Part shown: positions 14,990-24,614 of the stretch, one piece after another | How the letters are laid out: every line of letters starts with the position of its first letter | Numbering within the stretch: the first letter of the stretch is position 1 | Source: JADJOM01 sp046327715 | GTDB taxonomy: Bacteria > Gemmatimonadota > Gemmatimonadetes > Gemmatimonadales > GWC2-71-9 | Assembly: GCA_046327715.1 (NCBI GenBank) | Contig: JAXLXY010000016.1 | Coordinates: 1 to 64,000, forward strand | Reading direction: 5' to 3' | Length of the DNA: 64,000 bases | Notes under the pieces: model-generated | Databases searched by the model: none | Seen by the model: the letters and a program-made list of their open reading frames with translations, nothing else | What the model was told of the DNA's origin: nothing | Position numbers and translations under genes: made by a program

Positions 14990-16750
14990 CTAGGCCCCCT
15001 CCCCCCGCCGCGCCTCGTCGTACCGCAGCCCGCTCGACCCCTCCCCCCGCCCCGCGGTCTTCCGCCGGGCAATCCAGAGGTAGGTCTCCCCCCCCGTCCA
15101 CCGCGCCCGCACCACCTCCCGGGTGAGCTTGAGTCCGGTCCGCGGCACCGCCTCCTCCCGCACCCGGTAGGGCGCCTCCCCCGGACGCCGCAGCAGCCGC
15201 CCCACCGGCTCCGGGATGACGCCGTCCGGCCGCACCATCCGCCCCTGCTCCAGCACGGTCTCCCCGGTGACCTGGCTGAGCGACACCGGCAGCATCGGGA
15301 ACCAGTGCCAGGGCACGAAGCTCTGCAGCCGGTACACCAGCGGCGAAGCGGTCACCGGCACCGGCTCCGCCGGCTCCCCCGCCGCCGCCGCCACGTGGCG
15401 GTCCCGGCCCGCCCACGCCGCCCCCGCCCCACCCTCCACCACCTGCTCGATGGCCCACACCAGGTTGGCCTGCTCGTCGCGCGCCACCCGGATGTCCTCC
15501 ACCGGCTCGCCCGACAGCCGCACCGCCGCCGCGCTCGGTGGCAACACGAAGAACTCCGCCGGCGCCCCGCCCTGCCCCGGCTGGGCGATGGAAAAGCAGC
15601 TCCAGCGGGCCCCGGCCGGCGCCGGCCCCTGGTCGGCCCGGTCCACCAGCGTGGCCCCGCCGAACACGTCGTGCACCACGAGCTCATCCACCCGCGTGAC
15701 ACTCCCCACCGGCAGGTCGAGCGGCACCACGAAGTAGTCGTTGCCGTGGATCAGCATGAAGTCCATGACCAGGAGCTTGGCGAGGTCCCGCTTGTCGGGG
15801 ATCACCGCGCCAAAGTCGGTGCCGCCCCGCTCGAAATCCCACCAGCGGTGGTTGGGCATGCCGCGGAACCGGACAAAGGCCGGCAGCCGACTCTCCCGCA
15901 GCAGCTCGACCGCCGGCACGGCATCCTCCCCGGCCGCGCCCCGCGCGGCCAGGTCGAAGGTGTACCACTCGAAGGTGGCGCCACGATCCGGGGTGGCGGT
16001 GAAGCCGAGCACGCCGCCCGCCGGATCCTCCGCCGCCACCTCCACCTGGTACTCCAGGTGATCCGTCACCCAGCTGGTGCCGGTATCGCCGCCCAGCGCA
16101 CCGAGGGTGTCGGCCACCAGCGCCTGCAGCGCCGTCACCGCCGCGCTGAGTTGCGCCGCGAAGGGCGCCACCCCGGGCCGCGCCAGCAGCGCCGGGGTGG
16201 CCCCCGCCCGCGCCAGGCCCACGCCATCGAGCGCGCGCCCCGCGATGAGGTCGCCGAAGCGTCGCGCCGCGCCATCGGCCGGGTCCACCGCGCCGCCATC
16301 GGGCGGGAAGAGCTGCCGCACCTCCGCCAGGAGCTGGTCGCGCTGGCCCGGCGTGAGTCCCTCATCGAGCAGCAGGCGGCCCAGCTCCTGGCCCAGCTCG
16401 GCCTGCACCGCCAGGTCCGCGCCGAAGCCCTCGGTCTCGACCAGCTCCTCGAGCGGGCGGGTGATGGGCCGCATGGGGCCGGGCTCTGCCGCCCCGCGGG
16501 GCCGCCAGCCGGTAATCGGCGCGGTCCGGCCCCGCACGGAGATCCACGCCGGGCTGGCGGCGTCCTCGCCCTGGAACTCGCCGAACTGCCACTGCCGGGT
16601 CAGGAACCAGAGCGGATCCCGCACCCGGGCCGCCACGGTGTCCTGGACCTCGGGCGCACGGGGCCGGGGCTCCAGCCGGTTCCACCAGGTGACCGCCGGA
16701 CGCTGGGCCTTGATCCTGGCCTCGAGCACCGGCTGCAGCACACCGCTCAT
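14990..16750 (-). CDS. large-operon protein F (unknown function)
   Basis: The product is 586 aa; its ATG overlaps the stop of the preceding gene (ATGA). It is the last gene of the six-gene operon. I do not know a function, but it has striking conserved-looking motifs: 'RDPLWFLTRQWQFGEFQGEDA' near residue 45, 'MPNHRWWDFE' near residue 300, and 'AKLLVMDFMLIHGNDYFVVPLDLP' followed by 'VHDVFGG'. It has no signal peptide or membrane segment. The C-terminus is basic and runs into a GC-rich tail. The tryptophan- and aspartate-rich core suggests a structural or enzymatic domain in a large assembly with proteins D and E. Confidence 0.65.
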   Translation of the reverse strand: MSGVLQPVLEARIKAQRPAVTWWNRLEPRPRAPEVQDTVAARVRDPLWFLTRQWQFGEFQGEDAASPAWISVRGRTAPITGWRPRGAAEPGPMRPITRPLEELVETEGFGADLAVQAELGQELGRLLLDEGLTPGQRDQLLAEVRQLFPPDGGAVDPADGAARRFGDLIAGRALDGVGLARAGATPALLARPGVAPFAAQLSAAVTALQALVADTLGALGGDTGTSWVTDHLEYQVEVAAEDPAGGVLGFTATPDRGATFEWYTFDLAARGAAGEDAVPAVELLRESRLPAFVRFRGMPNHRWWDFERGGTDFGAVIPDKRDLAKLLVMDFMLIHGNDYFVVPLDLPVGSVTRVDELVVHDVFGGATLVDRADQGPAPAGARWSCFSIAQPGQGGAPAEFFVLPPSAAAVRLSGEPVEDIRVARDEQANLVWAIEQVVEGGAGAAWAGRDRHVAAAAGEPAEPVPVTASPLVYRLQSFVPWHWFPMLPVSLSQVTGETVLEQGRMVRPDGVIPEPVGRLLRRPGEAPYRVREEAVPRTGLKLTREVVRARWTGGETYLWIARRKTAGRGEGSSGLRYDEARRGEGA

Positions 16751-19700
16751 GGCACCACCTCCGCCCGCGCGACGATCCGCCGCTCCTGGGCCAGGGCCTT
16801 GATGAAGTCGGTCCGGACGGTGACCTCGTCGCTGCTGTCGGCCAGGCAGATGGCGGGGAGGAGCTGGCCCAGCGCCCCCAGCCGCTCACCATCGACGGCG
16901 CGGATGCCGGCCAGGTCGAGGGTCTCCTGCAACGCATTCACCAGCCAGTCCAGCCGCCAGGCCTTGGCGTGCTCCTCCGGCGGCACCGCCACCAGCACGG
17001 CCTGCGGCGCCTCGGCGCCGGGGTCGTCATAGTGGAACGCCACGCCGGTCTGCTCGGTGGTCGCGGGGATGGTCTCCACCCACTGGTCGAGGAGCAGCCC
17101 CGCCCATGGGGCGTTGACCGCCGGCGCGTCGGCCCGGAGGAGCAGCAGGGAGACGAGGCCGGCCCGGGGCCGGCTGGCCTCGTCGGCGAAGGGCAGCGCG
17201 GCCCAGCGGGCGGTGGCGTCGTAGGGCAGCTGCGCCACCCGGCGCGGCAGGTCGGCCGCCCCGAGCGCGGCACCGGCGAGTTCCAGGCGGCGCCAGGCGC
17301 CGATCGGCGGGCGCACCCGCGATGCCACCAGCTCGAACTTCCGGAGCGCGGCACGGCGAGGGGCGGGCGCGCCGGCGATGAAGCCGGGCGCCTCGCCCTG
17401 CACGAGGGCGTTGCCCAGCTCGGCGGCGGCGGGCACGTCGAACCGCGGCAGGAAGGGCATGGCCGCGCCCACGAGGAGGTCGAGCGCATCGCGTGCAGCG
17501 CCGAGCCGGAAGCGATCGTCGGTGGCGTGCAGCGGCTGCGCCGCTTCCTCGAGGATGACCCGCGCCTTGTCGAGCCGGCGGGTGACTTCGGCGAGGACGC
17601 TCTCGCCCTGGGCCACCAGCTCCGGCCGCAGCCCGGGATCGTTCCCGAAGCTGCTGGCCGGCCACGCCCCGGTGATGCCGCGCGTGGCGAGCCCGCGGAG
17701 CGCCGCCCGCAGCGGGGCGAGGTTGAAGGCCGCCGCCGGCGCCGCGGCGCGGGCCGCCGCGAGCAGCGGCTCGAACGCCTGCCGCGTGAGGTCGAGGTCA
17801 TCACAGGCGCCCTGCACCCGGCCCAGCGCCTCCCCCGCGCGGTGATCGGCGGCGCGGGCCTCCGCCTCGCGGTCCTCCGCCACCAGGTCCTTCGGCGCGA
17901 GCGGGCGGCTCCCCGTCAGCACCGCGCGCGCCGCGCGGGCCAGCTCCAGGAAGTCGGCGAAGCAGCGATCCACCGCCGGGTCGAAGGCGCCCCCGCGGCC
18001 ATACGCGATCCGCGCCTCGGTCTCGACCACGAGGCCCAGCTTGCCGTGCGCCACCTCGAGCACGCGGCGGTCGAGTTCGGAGGACGGTGCGCGGGTGGCC
18101 CTGGCGGCCGCCTGTCCCGCGGTGTCGGCCAGGAGGAGGAGGTCGATCGGCCGGAGGCCCAGGTCGGCGAGGGTGACCTGGGTGAACCCGGTGGGCGCCT
18201 CGATGGGCCCGAACTCGACCTCGCACTGGTACGCATCGGGCCGGCCGAAGAGCCCGCCGAGCCAGGCGTCGAGCGCGGGCTCGAGCGCGGCGCGTGGCGT
18301 GGCCACGCCGGGATAGCCGGCGGGGAGCGGCGCGGCCCCCGTGGCCACCAGCGCGACCCGGTGGGTGAGCGGCGTGCCTCGCCGCGGCTGGGTGGCGATC
18401 TCGGGATCAGGCGGCCGCACGGTGCCCTGCGCCATGGCGTCGAGGGTGGCGGCCGCCACGCCGGGACTGCCCTTCACCAGCTGGTACACCCCTTCGGCGA
18501 GGAGGAGGTCGGAGACGGCGTCCACGGTGTCGTCGAGCCGCACCAGCTCGGCCTCGACGCCCGCGCGGTCGGACCCCGCCACCGGGAACCCCGCAGCGCC
18601 CCAGGGCACCTCGCCATCACGCCACGCGGTGCGGAGGCGCAGGCCATCGACAACGTTGCGGGCGGCGATGTGGTCGAGCGGCTGGCCCGGGTCATCCGGG
18701 TCCTGGTCGCCGGGGTCGCCGGTCTTGGCGGCCACCAGCGGATAGCGGGCCCGGAGCGGCGCGATGTACTTGTCGAGGCCGCGATCGTGCAGGCCGCGCT
18801 CTACCTGGTAGCCGAACACGGCGCCGATGGGCTGGCCCTCGCGCACCGCGTCGAGCACGAAGCGCGCGGTGCGCACCCGGACGGAAGTGAGGTCCACGGC
18901 ATAGGCCTGGCGGTCGGCACCGGTGCGGGAGAGGTAGCCGTTGCGGAGCACCGCCGCCGCGGCCGCGTGGGTCATGGAGGGCGCGTGCACGTAGCCGCCG
19001 TTGCCGGACTGGCGCGCGGCGGCGGTGCCATCGGCCAGTATCACCGGATGGGCGCCGGCCGTGGGCCGGGGCCTGAGGTCCTCGACCCAGCCGTAGGCGC
19101 CGAGGTGGCAGCCGGTGGGCGTGGCGGCGCGCAGGCGCTCGAGCCTCCGGCTCGCCAGCGCGGTGATCCAGGCGTCGAGCCGGTGGGAACAGAGGTCGAG
19201 CGTCTCGGTGAAGAGCCGCTCCAGCTCGGCCGTGGGTGCGCCGGAGAGGATGCCGAGGGCATCGCGGTAGCCCACCACGGACTCGTCGGGGACCAGTGCG
19301 CGCACCAGGCCCGCGTTGCCGGGATGGGCCAGGAACTGGTGCAGTGGCTGGGTGCCGGTCACCTGCGGCACCGCGGCCAGCATCTGGGCCATGCGGTTGG
19401 GGCGCTGCCCCGCGGCGGCCAGGCCCGTCAGTTCCCGCTCGGCCCCGTCCAGGGCCTCGAAGACCTGGTAGCGCTGCCCGATCAGGTACGAGGCGCGCTG
19501 GTATTCGAGCAGCGCGCCGTGCCGCAGCAGGCGGTAGAGCAGCGAGACGGGCCGCTCGCCGCCGGCCGGCCATTCCTGCTGCAGCAGCTCGGGCACGCCG
19601 GCGCCGCGGATCCAGTCGAGGTAGTTGGGCGCCAGCGGGCTGGTCTCGGAGACCGGCTCCTCGGTGACCAGGTGGTAGCGGAACGGCCACGCGTCCTTGT

Positions 19701-21483
19701 TGAAGTTCATGCGCGCGATGCGGGCGCGCCATTCGGGGTGGCCCAGACGGTCGAAGATGGCGATGGCGTTGCCCTGGCCGGCGTCGAGCCACTGGGCCCA
19801 GACATCGCCGAGGCCCACCAGGCCGAGCAGGTTCCAGAGCGCGTCCTCGCCCATGAGCGGGCGCACCCGCACCTCGCGGGTGCTGGCGTCGAGGCCGAGG
19901 GTGGCAAGCAGGTCGGCGTCGGGGTCGCTGGTGGAACCCACGCGGGCCACCTGCGAAACCTGGGCGCTCCACAGGTCGCGTAGCCGGCGGAGCGCGTCGG
20001 GCAGGACCGCGGCCGCGGCGCCCTCGCGACTGCCCGGGACCCAGTGCGCCAGCGAGCTGATGGGCAGCACGCCGTAGGGGGTGTTGCCCACGCGAAAGGC
20101 GGCGAGCGGGCCGCGGCCGCGCACGTGGTTGACGAAGAACTGGCGGGCGGACTCGATGGCGGCGTCGTCGAAGACCGGGCTCATCAGTTCCCGCAGGAAG
20201 TAGCCCCAGGTCACCGGCCAGAGGGCGCGCGCCATGGCGCCCGCGCGCTCTTCCTCGCGACCATCGGCGCCGTCGAGGTGCGCCGGCAGCGCGGCGGGGA
20301 GGCCGAGCGCGGCTGCCCAGCGCGGCCCGTCCCGGGTGGGGCCGGCGGCGAGCCCGAGGCGCTCCACCTGAAAGCTCCGGCGGCCGTCGGTATCCGCGGG
20401 CGGGTACGGCGCCGCGGCCTGGGAGGTGTTGTTGGTCGGGGTGCCCTGCGGCACCAGGGCCAGGCCGCGATCGTGACGATGGTGGGTGAACAGCTCGCCC
20501 AGGCTGGTGGCGCTCACGTCGGGCGCGAGCGAGGACTTGACCCCGTAGACGATGACCCGGCGGAAGCCCTGCCGCTCGGCCGGGAGGAGCGGGATGCGGA
20601 GCGCCATGCCCACCTGCACCGCCGCCTCGAAGTCGACCGTCCAGCGCACCTCGTCGTTGAGCTGCAGGCCGTCATCGCCGAGCGGCGAGGCGGGCTCGTC
20701 GGGATCGGGCGAGAAGGTGAGCGCCAGCGGCTCGACGATCGGCGCGCCGGTCACGATGCGCTGGCTGTCCTCGAGCTGCAGGACCACGTGCCAGCGGTCG
20801 GGCAGCAGGCGCGCCTCGGCCGGCCGGGTCCAGCTCGCCTCGCGCCGGGCCACCGCGGGAAGGACCGGCGGCTCGGCGGGGCGGGCGACGAGGTTGGTCG
20901 GCGTGAGCGCCTGCGCCACCCAGGCGGCGCGCGCCGCGCCGAGCGCGCCGACCAGCCCCTTCCAGGCGGCGCGCTCCTCGGTCTCGCCGGGCCAGGCGGC
21001 GGCCCAGAAGGCGGTGCCGTCGGCGACCTCCTCGTCGGTGAGCTCGGGCTCGAAGCCGTCGGCGAGGATGTCATCGGGGTAGATGCGGAGCAGCAGGTCG
21101 CCGCCGCGGAAGCGGGTCTCGATCCGCACCGGGAGCAGGACGATGGGCTGGTGCCCCGCGAGCCGGGCCACCTCCTGCTCCGGGTCGGGCGCGATCCGCT
21201 GGGCGAGGTCGGCGGCCAGCGAGGCCCGCGCCCTCGTGGCGGAGGCACGCGCCGCACGGAGGCGTTCCTGCGCGTGGTCTACCGTCGCCGGCTCGCCAGC
21301 GGAGGCGGGGGCCGCGGGATCGTGCGGTCGCGCCGTGGCGTCGCGGCCGGCCGCGGCGGCCTCCGCGCGGGCGGCCTTGAGCGCGACGGCCGCGCGGCGC
21401 AGGTCCACGCGGGCATCGTCCAGCAGCGCCCGCTGGTGCTCCAGCGGGTCGGGCCGGGCGGCGGGATCAGGGGGCGTGGGCAT
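16747..21483 (-). CDS. large-operon protein E, ~1,580 aa (unknown function)
   Basis: The product is 1,578 aa. The start ATG at 21483 shares one base with the stop of the upstream gene (TGATG); a longer in-frame extension overlaps that gene and is rejected. Residues 1-90 are Ala/Arg-rich and helical, a likely coiled coil. A conserved-looking N-terminal domain follows: 'PIVLLPVRIETRF', 'LLLRIYPDDILADGFEPELT', 'WKGLVGALGAARAAWVAQAL'. The remainder is mostly helical with many Ala, Arg and Asp. There are no membrane segments or signal peptide. I recognise the N-terminal pattern as recurrent in large bacterial proteins of unknown role. It is coupled with genes D and F, so the three probably form one complex. 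Confidence 0.65.
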   Translation of the reverse strand: MPTPPDPAARPDPLEHQRALLDDARVDLRRAAVALKAARAEAAAAGRDATARPHDPAAPASAGEPATVDHAQERLRAARASATRARASLAADLAQRIAPDPEQEVARLAGHQPIVLLPVRIETRFRGGDLLLRIYPDDILADGFEPELTDEEVADGTAFWAAAWPGETEERAAWKGLVGALGAARAAWVAQALTPTNLVARPAEPPVLPAVARREASWTRPAEARLLPDRWHVVLQLEDSQRIVTGAPIVEPLALTFSPDPDEPASPLGDDGLQLNDEVRWTVDFEAAVQVGMALRIPLLPAERQGFRRVIVYGVKSSLAPDVSATSLGELFTHHRHDRGLALVPQGTPTNNTSQAAAPYPPADTDGRRSFQVERLGLAAGPTRDGPRWAAALGLPAALPAHLDGADGREEERAGAMARALWPVTWGYFLRELMSPVFDDAAIESARQFFVNHVRGRGPLAAFRVGNTPYGVLPISSLAHWVPGSREGAAAAVLPDALRRLRDLWSAQVSQVARVGSTSDPDADLLATLGLDASTREVRVRPLMGEDALWNLLGLVGLGDVWAQWLDAGQGNAIAIFDRLGHPEWRARIARMNFNKDAWPFRYHLVTEEPVSETSPLAPNYLDWIRGAGVPELLQQEWPAGGERPVSLLYRLLRHGALLEYQRASYLIGQRYQVFEALDGAERELTGLAAAGQRPNRMAQMLAAVPQVTGTQPLHQFLAHPGNAGLVRALVPDESVVGYRDALGILSGAPTAELERLFTETLDLCSHRLDAWITALASRRLERLRAATPTGCHLGAYGWVEDLRPRPTAGAHPVILADGTAAARQSGNGGYVHAPSMTHAAAAAVLRNGYLSRTGADRQAYAVDLTSVRVRTARFVLDAVREGQPIGAVFGYQVERGLHDRGLDKYIAPLRARYPLVAAKTGDPGDQDPDDPGQPLDHIAARNVVDGLRLRTAWRDGEVPWGAAGFPVAGSDRAGVEAELVRLDDTVDAVSDLLLAEGVYQLVKGSPGVAAATLDAMAQGTVRPPDPEIATQPRRGTPLTHRVALVATGAAPLPAGYPGVATPRAALEPALDAWLGGLFGRPDAYQCEVEFGPIEAPTGFTQVTLADLGLRPIDLLLLADTAGQAAARATRAPSSELDRRVLEVAHGKLGLVVETEARIAYGRGGAFDPAVDRCFADFLELARAARAVLTGSRPLAPKDLVAEDREAEARAADHRAGEALGRVQGACDDLDLTRQAFEPLLAAARAAAPAAAFNLAPLRAALRGLATRGITGAWPASSFGNDPGLRPELVAQGESVLAEVTRRLDKARVILEEAAQPLHATDDRFRLGAARDALDLLVGAAMPFLPRFDVPAAAELGNALVQGEAPGFIAGAPAPRRAALRKFELVASRVRPPIGAWRRLELAGAALGAADLPRRVAQLPYDATARWAALPFADEASRPRAGLVSLLLLRADAPAVNAPWAGLLLDQWVETIPATTEQTGVAFHYDDPGAEAPQAVLVAVPPEEHAKAWRLDWLVNALQETLDLAGIRAVDGERLGALGQLLPAICLADSSDEVTVRTDFIKALAQERRIVARAEVVP

Positions 21484-24400
21484 CAGGGGATCATCTCGGA
21501 GGCGTGGATGGCCAGGCGCATCGGGCGCTGCAGCGTGATGAACGCCAGGTCGGAGGCGCGGCTGCCGTGGCGGCCCTGACCCTGGTCGGCGTGCCAGGCG
21601 CGCGGGTCGGCCACGCCACTGGTGTCGGGCAGCGCGGCGTCGAGGTCGATGGTGGTGAGCTGCCCCAGCGCGGCGCGACTGCTCGCAAGGTTGGCCCAGC
21701 CCAGGTCGTTCCACGTGCCGCCGCTCACCGGGAGCCCGAACTGCGCGTCGGCCAGGGTGTCGGCGGCGACGTCGAGCCCGAAGCGCGGCTGGTGCGAGGG
21801 CTCCGCCAGCACGAAGTACCACCCCGGCAGGGCCCCGTTGCGGACGCCATCGCCCAGGACCTCCTCGGCGGTGAGCCGGAATCCGAAGAAGTTGGCGTCG
21901 GGCTGCATGAACCCCGAGAACATCGGGTGGGCCACCTTGAGCGGAATCTCCGACTCATTGGCCGGCTCATCCATCTCGCGCCCCTCGCTGCCCCAGCGCG
22001 CCCGGACGGCGTACACCTCGGTGTCGGGATAGCGCCGCAGCAGGTCGCCGCGGATGAACAGCACCAGGTAGTCGCCGCCGCCCGGCAGCGGCGGCCGCGG
22101 GCTATGCTCGCCGAGCCCGGAGGTGGCGGCCCAGCCGTGGATCGGGGTGATGTCGCGCAGCTGCTCGGGGGTGAGGCCGCCGGTGGGGGGCGGCACGTAC
22201 CCGGCCGTGTCCCAGAACTGGCGGAAACAGGTGGCCCGCTGGGTGGTGGGGTACTCGCGCCAGAGGAGCTCGCGCGCCATCTCGTGATTGAGGCCGGTCA
22301 TGTAGGCCTCGATCATCTTCTGGTTGGTCTTGAGCAGGGTGGCCGAGTTGGGCGGGATCTTCTCGAAGCCGGGCAGCAGCCACTCGTTGCTCAGGTCGGC
22401 GAGCGGCCGGTACATGGGCTGGGGAAACTCGGGCGCGGCGAGCAGCGGCTCCAGCGGGTCGGCGGGCTGGAAGTGCATTCCGGGCGCCAGCTGGTAGCGG
22501 CCCGCAAAGGCCTGCGCGATGGTGCGGCTCGGCTCGAGCCGCATGGCCAGGGTCTGGCTCAGCGCGGGGAGGTCCTTCGCGGCCAGGGTACGCAGTGGTT
22601 CGGCCGGCGGCTGCATGCGGTCGAACATCGTGGCGAGCGCCTCGCGCACGGCGATCACCTCACCGGCGGGCGGCGCGGCCGCACCGGCCGGCACGGTGGG
22701 CAACGTCGGCGGGGCGCCGGTGGCCGGCGCGGCGGCGGGAGCATAGGAGGGCGCCGGCGGTGTCTCGCGCAGCAGGTCACCGGTCAGCGTTCCGTCGCGC
22801 AGCGCCACCCGCGGAGCGAGCGCGGCCCGTGCCGCTGCCTGCCACGCCAGGTACCCGAACCCGCCGGCGAGCGCCGCGCCGGCCAGCGCCAACGGCCACC
22901 CGCCGAGCAGCGCCAGGATCACGGCGAGGACCAGCACCAGCCACAACCCGCGGCGGTAGAGGGTGACATCCTCGCGCGCGGCGGCCACCGTCTTCGCGGT
23001 GACGCCGGCGGGCGCGATGGCGGTTCCGAGCCGCGGCAGGCTCGCCAGCGACTCGGGCGGCGCGGGGGGCGGTGCGGCCTGCAGCAGGCCGGCGTTGAGC
23101 CGGGCCAGGAGCCCGCCGGCGTCGGCCGGGCGGGGACCGAGGCGGCGGCCCAGGGGCCCGAGCGGTCGGGTCAGGCGGCGGAAGGCGCCCTCGAACACGC
23201 CGCGCGGCACCGGGCTCTCGTTGAGGACGGCGCGCACGGTGGTGGGGCTGGCCTTCACCCGGGCATGCAGCGGGGCGGTGAGACCGAGGACCTGCTCGGG
23301 GCCGTGCTTGAAGAGGTGACGGCTGGCGAGCCGCGTGGCCAGCTCGCGGGCGAGCTGGGCCTGGCGCAGCTCCTCATTCAGCTGCCGCACCCGGTCCACC
23401 TGGTCCCAGGCGCTCGCCATGAGCGCCTCCTGATGTTCCTGGATGACCCGGGTGCCGAGGCCGGCGCCGACCCGGAGCCGGGGATCGACGGCCAGCTCCT
23501 GGAACCAGAGGGGGCGCTGGGGCTCGACGTCGGCGGTGCATCGGTCGGTCGCGGCGGGCCACTGACCGTAGAGCGGCGGCACCACAGTGCGCTCGGTTCC
23601 CGGCGTGACCGCGCGGTCGGCGGGGAGGTTGAGCAGCTGCTTGAGCCGGGCGATCCAGGTCAGGCGCGCGGGGGCGGGCCACGCCGTGTCCGGCGTCTTG
23701 AGCGCGGTGAGCATGCCGCGAAGGCCGAGCGGCGCCGGATTGGCCGGCGGGAATCCGGGCGAGGCCGCAGAGACGTCCATGTCGCGAATGCCGATCGACT
23801 CGGGCGCCTCGAACGGCTGGAGCAGCCGGGCGAGCGACTCGAAGTCGCCATCGGGTCCGGTGCCGAAGCGCCAGGAGTAGTAGACCGGCAGGGTGAGCGG
23901 GCCCGAGGGAGTATCGCCCCAGGCGAGCGTCAGCGCGTCGAGCGCACCAGGATCCTGCCCCAGGCCGGTGAGGCGGCCGCGCTGGAAGGCGGGCACCACC
24001 AGCGCGGTGTAGCCGCGGTGCGGCTCGAGGCGCCGGGGTGCCACCAGCCGGGAGCGGATGGCGCCGGAGCGGGCGGCCATGAGGGCCGCGGCGCGAGCCT
24101 CGTCGACCACCTGCTCACCGGCCACCTGCACGTGGGCCCATGCCCAGAGCTGGCGGCTCCGGGGGAGCACCTTCGCGTCGATGATTTCGACCGCGCCCAG
24201 GCGCCCGCTGCCCCCCGGAACGAGCCGCTTGATCTCGGCGTCCTCCAGCACGATCAGCGTAATCCACGGGGTGAGACGGTCACCGCCGGTGGCGCGGGCT
24301 GGGGTGTAGCGCCAGGGCAGGTCGGCCTGGTCGAATTCGATGAGCGGGAAGTAGTTCGGCTCGGCGTCCATGACGCCGGGACGGGGCCAGGTGCGGAGCA

Positions 24401-24611
24401 CGCCCAGCGTGTCCACCACCTGGACCTCGCCCGGACCGTGGAGCTCCACCGTGAGCCCACCGGCGAGGCCGGGATCGCCGTTGAAGCGGACCTGGATAGG
24501 CAGGGTCACGCGGGGCTCGTTGCCGGCGGTGCCATCCACCCGGGCGATCTCCGTCCCGACCCCGGTGCGAAGCCACGGCAGGAAGGCGTACTGGCCGCTG
24601 GTGAGGCTCAT
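21483..24611 (-). CDS. large-operon protein D, ~1,040 aa with a central membrane hairpin
   Basis: The product is 1,042 aa; the ATG is 3 nt after the stop of the DUF6603-type gene. The N-terminal 350 residues look like a beta-rich globular domain ('LTPWITLIVLEDAEIKRLVPGG', 'LPVYYSWRFG'). Two adjacent hydrophobic helices at about residues 553-600 ('LWLVLVLAVILALLGGWPLA', 'LAGAALAGGFGYLAW') predict a membrane hairpin. A Pro/Ala linker follows, and then a C-terminal domain ('YLVLFIRGDLLRRYPDTEVYAVRARW'). The membrane segment inside a mostly soluble protein suggests that it anchors the assembly. No catalytic motif or family name is known to me. Confidence 0.65.
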   Translation of the reverse strand: MSLTSGQYAFLPWLRTGVGTEIARVDGTAGNEPRVTLPIQVRFNGDPGLAGGLTVELHGPGEVQVVDTLGVLRTWPRPGVMDAEPNYFPLIEFDQADLPWRYTPARATGGDRLTPWITLIVLEDAEIKRLVPGGSGRLGAVEIIDAKVLPRSRQLWAWAHVQVAGEQVVDEARAAALMAARSGAIRSRLVAPRRLEPHRGYTALVVPAFQRGRLTGLGQDPGALDALTLAWGDTPSGPLTLPVYYSWRFGTGPDGDFESLARLLQPFEAPESIGIRDMDVSAASPGFPPANPAPLGLRGMLTALKTPDTAWPAPARLTWIARLKQLLNLPADRAVTPGTERTVVPPLYGQWPAATDRCTADVEPQRPLWFQELAVDPRLRVGAGLGTRVIQEHQEALMASAWDQVDRVRQLNEELRQAQLARELATRLASRHLFKHGPEQVLGLTAPLHARVKASPTTVRAVLNESPVPRGVFEGAFRRLTRPLGPLGRRLGPRPADAGGLLARLNAGLLQAAPPPAPPESLASLPRLGTAIAPAGVTAKTVAAAREDVTLYRRGLWLVLVLAVILALLGGWPLALAGAALAGGFGYLAWQAAARAALAPRVALRDGTLTGDLLRETPPAPSYAPAAAPATGAPPTLPTVPAGAAAPPAGEVIAVREALATMFDRMQPPAEPLRTLAAKDLPALSQTLAMRLEPSRTIAQAFAGRYQLAPGMHFQPADPLEPLLAAPEFPQPMYRPLADLSNEWLLPGFEKIPPNSATLLKTNQKMIEAYMTGLNHEMARELLWREYPTTQRATCFRQFWDTAGYVPPPTGGLTPEQLRDITPIHGWAATSGLGEHSPRPPLPGGGDYLVLFIRGDLLRRYPDTEVYAVRARWGSEGREMDEPANESEIPLKVAHPMFSGFMQPDANFFGFRLTAEEVLGDGVRNGALPGWYFVLAEPSHQPRFGLDVAADTLADAQFGLPVSGGTWNDLGWANLASSRAALGQLTTIDLDAALPDTSGVADPRAWHADQGQGRHGSRASDLAFITLQRPMRLAIHASEMIP

Positions 24612-24614
24612 GGG